A DNA stretch of 64,000 bases from Halichoerus grypus (taxonomy: Eukaryota; Chordata; Mammalia; Carnivora; Phocidae). Below, piece after piece: positions 63,201-64,000 of the stretch. Each line of letters begins with the position of its first letter. The stretch's first letter is position 1. The notes beneath the pieces are model-generated. The model saw only the letters and a list, made by a program, of their open reading frames with translations. It was not told the DNA's origin and made no database searches. Position numbers and translations under genes: made by a program. The DNA lies in the NCBI RefSeq assembly GCF_964656455.1, contig NC_135721.1, positions 46,817,530 through 46,881,529 of the forward strand, written 5' to 3'.

Positions 63201-63967
63201 TAAAAATTATGCCCTGTTAAGGCTTGTTGTAGAATGTTTAAGAAATCTATTCATATGGTTCAAAAGTATGAGTATGTATTTTTTAATTTATATTTAAAAT
63301 GGGGTCTTCCTCCCTCCCACTCCTGCCCTCCATCCAGTTTTTGCCCTTCCTCCTCCATATACATACATGCATGCCATAATAATCACTGTTAGTAATTTTA
63401 CCTTTCCATAATTTCCTCATGCAATTAGAATTACTTACATATGCTATAATCTTATTTCTCCCCCCTCCCCCGTTCTATAGCAGAGGAAGTGCATTTGTAA
63501 CCATTGTCTCGTACCTTACTTTGACTTAGTACATCTTTGAGATCATGTCATCACCAGAGTAGTTTCCTCATTCTTTAAGCTACATAATATGCTTTCATAT
63601 AATGTAGTGTAACTGGTGAGCATGTGAGTGGTAAACCATTACCAGCAGTACTGTGAATAATTTTATAGACCCGCCATTGGTACATGTGCAAGTATACCTC
63701 CAGAAGGCATGCTCAGAAATGGGGTTGTTGGATCAAAGTGTACATGGAATTGTAATTTTGATATCATCAGAGCACTCCATTTACATTCTGTTAATGTGTT
63801 AAGGTTTAATTTGGTTGGTTTAAAAAAACACTGAGTTTTTTAAACTCTGGTTCTGAAAGATTAACAGTTTGCATTTTGTCCTGTCTCGGTTTCAAATTAG
63901 GACTGTAGAAAACAAAACATCACCACATTCCAAGTTCCAAGAAAGGCAGTTCTGGTCAGGTGTAAAG
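21894..63967 (+). CDS. GCFC2: GCFC2 gene, coding exons 1-14 (3' end beyond window)
   Basis: GCFC2 is the vertebrate relative of yeast Ntr2. The family acts in the nucleus with TFIP11 and the DHX15 helicase in the intron-large complex that takes spliced lariat introns apart. The older description as a GC-box-binding repressor came from a partly chimeric cDNA. Fourteen exons join with matching phases at every junction: 274, 126, 225, 98, 116, 187, 124, 82, 113, 200, 151, 122, 77 and 67 nt, in total 1,962 nt or 654 codons with no stop. The protein aligns along its whole length with the human protein as I know it (about 780 residues), so roughly 125 C-terminal residues lie past the edge. Order: basic RG-rich N-terminus, acidic serine stretch, conserved helical motif (136-161), coiled coil (about 268-390), GCFC domain. 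In human the gene neighbours MRPL19 on its 3' side, which is not reached here. PAXBP1 is the paralogue; exon sequence favours GCFC2. Confidence 0.96.
23034..23214 (-). mobile_element. Carnivore SINE, intron 1
   Basis: Minus-oriented SINE with a long G-run in its GA-rich part. Flanked by caggagttgccttttt and caggaattgccttttt, which differ by one base. Confidence 0.92.
23245..24550 (-). mobile_element. Decayed hAT transposon with transposase remnant
   Basis: Ends form an inverted repeat: agtggttctcaaaac on the left and cttgagaacaacg on the right. On the minus strand, pieces of hAT transposase are readable, including [18 protein letters not shown] and, nearby, MHC, as found in the hAT family. 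Many stops and shifts, so it is non-functional. About 1.3 kb, longer than typical internally deleted copies. Confidence 0.7.
24800..25210 (+). mobile_element. MIR fragments (two)
   Basis: 25,030-25,210 follows the MIR order: ccacttagtaactttgtgac, then cttctccaatccctaatgtt, then cctagcatatagtaagtg. A weaker MIR-like piece lies at 24,800-24,990. Confidence 0.6.
25548..25673 (+). CDS. GCFC2: GCFC2 exon 2
   Basis: Acceptor tgttag, donor g|gttagt, phase 1 in and out. Encodes residues 92-133, rich in Ser, Asp and Glu (STDEEG, then SESKDD, then a serine run and EEEF). This is a disordered acidic segment. It matches the human exon in layout but has several substitutions, as expected for a fast-evolving linker. 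Confidence 0.93.
   Translation, partial: NPEWLIFQQMKRVKHLIPQKVRMIRVHHPTALALWKKNFHQ
25820..25936 (-). mobile_element. MIR fragment
   Basis: Reverse-oriented MIR core: cagagctaggattcagaccc, then cttaaccactgtgctatact. Confidence 0.8.
26200..26400 (-). mobile_element. hAT-Charlie-type MER element
   Basis: Diverged reverse copy of the same family seen at 18,045: cagtggttggcaaattacca, then ataaatctttattaaaacac. Confidence 0.6.
26549..26709 (+). mobile_element. Carnivore SINE with internal deletion
   Basis: Head ggacacctaggtggctcag. Lacks the usual ctcaggtcatgatcccaggg segment between the A-box and B-box regions. A14 tail. Confidence 0.88.
26879..27083 (+). mobile_element. MER DNA-transposon remnant
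   Basis: Ends acagtgctgtccaatagaac and gtattgtacagtgctgc form terminal inverted repeats; internal tagccacatgtggctgta is typical of this family, whose exact name I cannot give. Confidence 0.6.
27862..28260 (+). mobile_element. MER20-like remnant with SINE inside
   Basis: 27,862-28,010 contains gaatctgaatctctgggatg and cccaggtgactgtaatgtgc, as in MER20-like elements. A full SINE (28,029-28,228) sits at its right end, between atgttagtgt and atgctagtgt. Confidence 0.65.
28625..28825 (-). mobile_element. Carnivore SINE, older form
   Basis: Minus-oriented; flanked by copies of tgatattcctt. Diverged head (gagccatccagacacccc). Confidence 0.88.
28826..29902. other. Intron 2 end, nothing recognised
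   Basis: About 1.1 kb of AT-rich intron without a repeat I can name. 29,391-29,690 is more GC-balanced but shows no exon signals in frame with GCFC2. Confidence 0.35.
29903..30127 (+). CDS. GCFC2: GCFC2 exon 3
   Basis: Acceptor ctttcag after a pyrimidine tract, donor acaa|gtactt. Encodes residues 134-208. It holds the family's conserved motif [19 protein letters not shown] followed by QDDYISLD (about 135-162), shared with Ntr2-like proteins. A basic RRKR may aid nuclear import. An acidic run [12 protein letters not shown] (about 176-187) is a plausible CK2 target. Reading past the donor meets a stop at 30,178-30,180, so retention of this intron would truncate the protein. Confidence 0.96.
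30676..30863 (-). mobile_element. Carnivore SINE with exact 14-bp TSD
   Basis: Flanked by tcaatatttagatt at 30,662-30,675 and 30,864-30,877. It lacks about 11 bp of the A-box region near its head (ggcagacgagccaccc). Confidence 0.93.
30985..31165 (+). mobile_element. MIR fragment
   Basis: Follows the MIR order (gattcaagactcggcttcag, then acaaattatttaacctcctg, then gaagaataagttaacacgtg). Confidence 0.65.
31252..31349 (+). CDS. GCFC2: GCFC2 exon 4
   Basis: The acceptor attcttag follows an unusually long run of 17 T (31,227-31,243). The donor is gag|gtagta, closing at phase 0. Encodes residues 209-241: acidic [12 protein letters not shown], then [12 protein letters not shown]. Split codon A|CA joins correctly with exon 3. 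Confidence 0.95.
31364..31812 (+). mobile_element. Ancient repeat, family not named
   Basis: Shares with 34,466-35,095 the order: ctgctataacaaattatcac, ggcttaaaacaa, tggaggccagaagtcc, acattcacaggttc-like, ggttaggacatagac. A widespread mammalian repeat by its look, but I cannot assign the family. Confidence 0.6.
32085..32460 (+). mobile_element. MIR split by a SINE
   Basis: MIR pieces at 32,085-32,128 and 32,335-32,460 (ctgttctctcatcagtaaaa) flank a minus-oriented SINE at 32,129-32,334. The aaattattt duplication marks the insertion. Confidence 0.65.
32832..33385. mobile_element. DNA-transposon remnant with TIRs
   Basis: gttcccagact (32,836-32,846) pairs with agtttgggaac (33,371-33,381), one mismatch in 11. 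Inside, ggccaaaagaagtaccaaac and agggtcaaagaatttaataa look like a known old hAT-like element; name uncertain. Confidence 0.5.
33580..34130. mobile_element. Cluster of three SINEs
   Basis: A minus SINE at 33,580-33,777 (flanks ctttttttctatt), a plus SINE at 33,807-34,010 (flanks aagaaatag) and a short plus SINE at 34,027-34,130 (ggggcacctggctggcacag). The first two are near consensus and in opposite orientation, so the RNA could pair. Confidence 0.92.
34466..35095 (+). mobile_element. Ancient repeat split by a SINE
   Basis: Second copy of the repeat at 31,364. It starts ctgtgttagtttcctgtgac and ends ggtcgccattcagcccctac. A plus SINE (34,533-34,735) interrupts it after acagaaattta. Confidence 0.65.
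35096..35899. other. Intron 4, unassigned
   Basis: About 800 bp with no recognised repeat or exon. Confidence 0.35.
35900..36099 (-). mobile_element. Carnivore SINE
   Basis: Minus-oriented SINE; head at right ccacccaggtgcccc. It ends 180 bp before exon 5. Confidence 0.88.
36279..36394 (+). CDS. GCFC2: GCFC2 exon 5
   Basis: Acceptor atttttag, donor ctag|gtaagt (strong consensus), phase 0 in and 2 out. Encodes residues 242-279, including [20 protein letters not shown], where the coiled-coil region begins. Confidence 0.95.
36880..37005 (-). mobile_element. L1 3' end fragment
   Basis: aatttaaattcaattaacat followed by tcagaggtag matches the carnivore L1 3' terminus in reverse. The same stretch recurs at 42,960. 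Confidence 0.75.
37125..37210. repeat. 31-bp tandem repeat
   Basis: Units begin gggactg at 37,138, 37,169 and 37,200, giving an exact 31-bp period. Each unit ends with ttttggctttttga or a variant. About 2.5 copies. Confidence 0.85.
38434..38632 (+). mobile_element. Carnivore SINE
   Basis: Near-consensus SINE of the ggagtcccgggatcgagtcc type. Flanks aaaagtccctcaa and aaaagtccttcaa differ by one base. Confidence 0.93.
38976..39012. repeat. (CA)n microsatellite
   Basis: About 18 CA units, likely variable. Confidence 0.92.
40077..40290 (-). mobile_element. hAT-Charlie-type MER element
   Basis: Reverse copy: gagttagcaaactgccaacc, then tttttgtaaataaagtttta, ending aaaagtttgccaagctgt. Confidence 0.75.
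40604..40795 (-). mobile_element. Carnivore SINE, older form
   Basis: Minus-oriented; T14 tail at left; head truncated or diverged (gagctgcccc). Confidence 0.88.
40820..41125 (-). mobile_element. Possible old L1 3' UTR fragment
   Basis: Phrases such as gaggaaaccactcctcccag and ttgctttttt catgtaatac recall reverse-oriented old L1 3' UTRs. Tentative. Confidence 0.4.
41126..42120. other. Intron 5 end, mostly unassigned
   Basis: No exon signals. 41,930-42,050 (gcgctcccctttgcacagca, then ataaacccaggttta) has the look of the polyadenylation end of an old LTR, but no terminal dinucleotides or partner LTR could be shown. Confidence 0.3.
42149..42335 (+). CDS. GCFC2: GCFC2 exon 6
   Basis: Acceptor atttatag, donor aaaag|gtaaca, phase 2 in and 0 out. 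Encodes residues 280-342, a charged helical stretch ([19 protein letters not shown], later [12 protein letters not shown]) typical of the central coiled coil. Very close to the human exon. Confidence 0.96.
42584..42787 (+). mobile_element. Carnivore SINE with exact 13-bp TSD
   Basis: Flanked by aaaaattcctaga at 42,571-42,583 and 42,788-42,800. Begins 249 bp after exon 6. Confidence 0.93.
42960..43180 (-). mobile_element. L1 3' end fragment
   Basis: Reverse carnivore L1 3' UTR: attcaattaacatatagtgt, later ttaagagtctctcatggttt. Confidence 0.8.
43181..44010. other. Intron 6, T-rich, unassigned
   Basis: T-rich sequence, possibly old L1 in reverse orientation in part; nothing firmly recognised. 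Confidence 0.3.
44028..44406 (+). mobile_element. Short L1 3' insertion with exact 17-bp TSD
   Basis: Flanked by aaagaatcctatttctt at 44,011-44,027 and 44,407-44,423. It contains two related L1 3'-terminal modules in a row (44,028-44,130 and 44,131-44,400), each with a version of gagcactgggtgttat and aaactaatgatgtaat. Confidence 0.9.
44677..44800 (+). CDS. GCFC2: GCFC2 exon 7
   Basis: Acceptor tatttcag, donor tcac|gttagt, phase 0 in and 1 out. Encodes residues 343-383, containing [19 protein letters not shown] and [16 protein letters not shown]. The coiled coil continues. Confidence 0.96.
44801..45753. other. Intron 7, unassigned
   Basis: About 950 bp; no repeat or additional exon recognised. 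Confidence 0.35.
45754..45835 (+). CDS. GCFC2: GCFC2 exon 8
   Basis: Acceptor attaacag, donor cgaag|gtagct, phase 1 in and 2 out. Encodes residues 384-410 with [15 protein letters not shown] near its end. A second AG three bases into the exon (caggcag) could give a one-residue shorter form. The longer form fits the human alignment. Confidence 0.94.
46319..46431 (+). CDS. GCFC2: GCFC2 exon 9
   Basis: Acceptor aacatag, donor caag|gtcagt, phase 2 in and 1 out. Encodes residues 411-448: basic SRRRQAR, then SGNC and an acidic serine patch [11 protein letters not shown]. This is the linker between the coiled coil and the folded GCFC domain. Confidence 0.95.
46584..46705 (+). mobile_element. Short carnivore SINE
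   Basis: Starts ggggcacctatctggctcag and ends in (CAAAA)n repeats. Confidence 0.88.
46866..47070 (-). mobile_element. Carnivore SINE with exact 16-bp TSD
   Basis: Flanked by ctatatcatcattttt at 46,850-46,865 and 47,071-47,086. T-rich tail and near-consensus body. Confidence 0.94.
47107..47425 (+). mobile_element. Short SINE followed by MIR
   Basis: Short SINE at 47,107-47,200 (ggggtgcctggctggctcag). MIR-like sequence at 47,245-47,425 (gtgtgatcttaggcagatcc, then gcaggaactcagtaagtgg). Confidence 0.75.
47610..47809 (+). CDS. GCFC2: GCFC2 exon 10
   Basis: Acceptor gtttacag, donor ttaag|gtattt, phase 1 in and 0 out. Encodes residues 449-515, including [19 protein letters not shown] and [19 protein letters not shown]. 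This is the best conserved block of the gene and the start of the helical GCFC domain proper. Confidence 0.97.
47830..48539. other. Intron 10 start, unassigned
   Basis: No exon or named repeat recognised. Confidence 0.35.
48540..48755 (+). mobile_element. 5'-truncated L1 3' UTR
   Basis: Carnivore L1 3' end: gatggttaccagaggggagg through gtatgttaactatattggaa. Confidence 0.85.
48756..49643. other. Intron 10 end, unassigned
   Basis: No repeat recognised. Just before exon 11 the sequence is TTGATAATTTT-rich and poor in C. Confidence 0.35.
49644..49794 (+). CDS. GCFC2: GCFC2 exon 11
   Basis: Acceptor tttataag has a poor pyrimidine tract; donor acag|gtacta. Phase 0 in and 1 out. Encodes residues 516-565 with GLKQMPWF, then an acidic stretch and NKTLIPRLT. 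The first residues (FDAIG) differ from human LESTG, but the rest aligns. A second AG 13 bases downstream is followed at once by the in-frame stop GTT TAA, so only the first acceptor keeps the frame open. Confidence 0.93.
50636..50775 (-). mobile_element. MER DNA-transposon remnant
   Basis: Diverged reverse copy of the family at 26,879 (aaccagtagctaaatgtgat, then ttcaattgctcagtcacact). Confidence 0.5.
50784..51950 (+). mobile_element. L2 LINE, 3' part
   Basis: An ORF2 C-terminal remnant ([17 protein letters not shown] in the frame at 50,784-51,074) is followed by the L2 3' region: tgggatgaagcctaaactct, tgcctggctaattcctcttc, then ggcacatagtaggctctcag. A SINE interrupts it at 51,217-51,421. Confidence 0.75.
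51217..51421 (-). mobile_element. Young carnivore SINE with exact 17-bp TSD
   Basis: Flanked by accctttcattattctt at 51,200-51,216 and 51,422-51,438. The uninterrupted T-tract is among the longest in the window, so it is a good candidate for a recent, possibly polymorphic insertion. Confidence 0.95.
51942..52133 (+). mobile_element. Carnivore SINE
   Basis: Head ggctcctgggtggctcagtc; flanked by copies of aaccttctag. Confidence 0.92.
52235..54330 (-). mobile_element. L2-clade LINE, ORF2 part, minus orientation
   Basis: About 2 kb in reverse. The minus strand keeps decayed L2/CR1-clade reverse-transcriptase landmarks: a DLSA...TVDH-like motif at about 53,640-53,605 and [10 protein letters not shown] near 53,290. 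Reading frames are broken. A SINE sits inside it at 52,655-52,843. Confidence 0.7.
52655..52843 (+). mobile_element. Carnivore SINE, older form
   Basis: Head tcacctgggtggctcagtca; tail aaaataaaaatctttaaaaa. Confidence 0.9.
54612..54733 (+). CDS. GCFC2: GCFC2 exon 12
   Basis: Acceptor tgtttcag, donor aacag|gtaata, phase 1 in and 0 out. Encodes residues 566-606: [19 protein letters not shown], then HCRVILEEL. Part of the GCFC domain and nearly identical to human. Confidence 0.97.
55324..55432 (+). mobile_element. Short carnivore SINE
   Basis: Starts ggggcacctggctggctcag; flanked by aaagttcagt on both sides. Confidence 0.88.
55855..55990 (+). mobile_element. Short carnivore SINE
   Basis: Starts gcgcctgggtggctcagtca; flanked by tgttatttaa on both sides. 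Confidence 0.88.
56035..56431 (+). mobile_element. MIR split by a young SINE
   Basis: MIR core (cattttacagatgaagagac) at 56,035-56,215. A minus SINE at 56,219-56,413 is bounded by an exact 18-bp duplication, aaccttaatcttatttta (56,201-56,218 and 56,414-56,431). Confidence 0.88.
56640..56810 (+). mobile_element. CR1/L3-like LINE fragment
   Basis: Decayed sequence in the order of a CR1-type 3' region (gaaggaatgggtttattctg, gcatagaaccaggattagta). Confidence 0.45.
56845..57015 (+). mobile_element. MIR fragment
   Basis: tgtctcatttgatcgtcaca, ttgcattttacagacgaaga and tactaagtggtagaccc follow the MIR order. Confidence 0.75.
57155..57372 (-). mobile_element. MER5A-like hAT remnant
   Basis: Reverse of the MER5A-type core: cctgtgcatcgtggtgtgct, ctgacccctagatgccagta, caaaaatatctccagacatt, ending aagaatcactga. 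Confidence 0.7.
57870..58670 (+). mobile_element. CR1/L3-like LINE fragment
   Basis: Order resembles a CR1 3' region: aaacccaatatgagtcaata, tgtggaagggagattagttt, cctcaggagatcatgattcc, taagcataagttggttgacc. Ancient and heavily decayed. Confidence 0.55.
58671..60170. other. Intron 12, mostly unassigned
   Basis: 59,040-59,350 and 59,930-60,090 look like reverse-oriented old L1 3' UTR pieces. No exon signals were found. Confidence 0.35.
60189..60382 (-). mobile_element. Carnivore SINE with exact 18-bp TSD
   Basis: Flanked by tggttgttcccaattttt at 60,171-60,188 and 60,383-60,400. Near consensus. Confidence 0.94.
60401..61530 (+). mobile_element. Old L1 3' part with two SINEs inside
   Basis: Sense L1 (aaggacccatagctagagta, ggtggaaatgtaaatgggat, aacatgggtgaataaa). 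SINEs at 60,622-60,787 (internally deleted) and 60,799-60,993 (near consensus) split it. Confidence 0.75.
61585..61661 (+). CDS. GCFC2: GCFC2 exon 13
   Basis: Acceptor ataatag, donor agag|gtaaga, phase 0 in and 2 out. Encodes residues 607-631 with [18 protein letters not shown], within the GCFC domain. Confidence 0.96.
61875..62070 (+). mobile_element. MIR fragment
   Basis: ttgactttgggcctttgtgc, cttcacaggacattgtgaag and acagtgcctggcacagaaag follow the MIR order. Confidence 0.75.
62095..63025 (-). mobile_element. L1 ORF2 fragment, minus orientation
   Basis: Reverse L1 ORF2 (tgccagtatcatactgttct, gcagagtataggtcttttac) similar to 1-1,205. It contains a foreign 46-bp insert near 62,719-62,765. 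Confidence 0.85.
63300..63790 (-). mobile_element. Possible old L1 3' UTR fragment
   Basis: ttgttggatcaaagtgtaca and the preceding tacctccagaaggcatgctc recall reverse-oriented old L1 3' UTRs. It ends about 110 bp before exon 14. Confidence 0.45.
63901..63967 (+). CDS. GCFC2: GCFC2 exon 14
   Basis: Acceptor caaattag, donor aaag|gtaagt, phase 2 in and 0 out. Encodes residues 632-654: [20 protein letters not shown], then VK. Last exon in the window; the frame stays open and the remaining C-terminal exons lie to the right. Confidence 0.96.
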
Positions 63968-64000
63968 GTAAGTAGAAAACTACAAAATTATTTTTATTTT

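Overview
This is a mammalian nuclear window, almost certainly from an arctoid carnivoran (bear, seal or mustelid group). It is full of tRNA-derived carnivore SINEs that begin with a variant of ggggcgcctgggtggctcag and end in a CT-rich stretch plus AAATAAA-type tails. It also holds L1 3' ends of carnivore type. The dog-specific SINEC_Cf form is absent, so a canid is unlikely; the species is not resolved.

Positions 1-21,700 hold no gene I can support. The stretch is intergenic: L1 fragments in both orientations, about ten SINEs, older DNA-transposon remnants and unassigned unique sequence. A CpG-rich, TATA-less promoter lies near 21,720-22,340.

Positions 21,894-63,967 (+ strand) carry fourteen coding exons of one gene, GCFC2 (GC-rich sequence DNA-binding factor 2, formerly C2orf3), an intron-turnover/spliceosome factor. 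All exons were placed by reading frame and GT/AG sites. The joined frame stays open for 654 codons, with every intron phase matching, and the last exons lie past the right edge. The order is a disordered basic/acidic-serine N-terminus (exons 1-2), a conserved helical motif and acidic patch (exons 3-4), a long coiled coil (exons 5-8), then the GCFC domain (exons 9-14 and beyond).

The introns are packed with SINEs, L1, L2, CR1/L3, MIR and hAT-type remnants. Many SINEs have exact target-site duplications of 13-18 bp, which shows recent activity. No other protein gene, RNA gene, CRISPR array or novel multi-gene system is visible. The most unusual signals are rearrangement scars: a fold-back plus copied 36-bp insert at 62,710-62,765, a target site present three times at 16,677/17,386/19,263, and an inverted SINE-tail duplication around a twin-primed L1 at 8,414-9,326.
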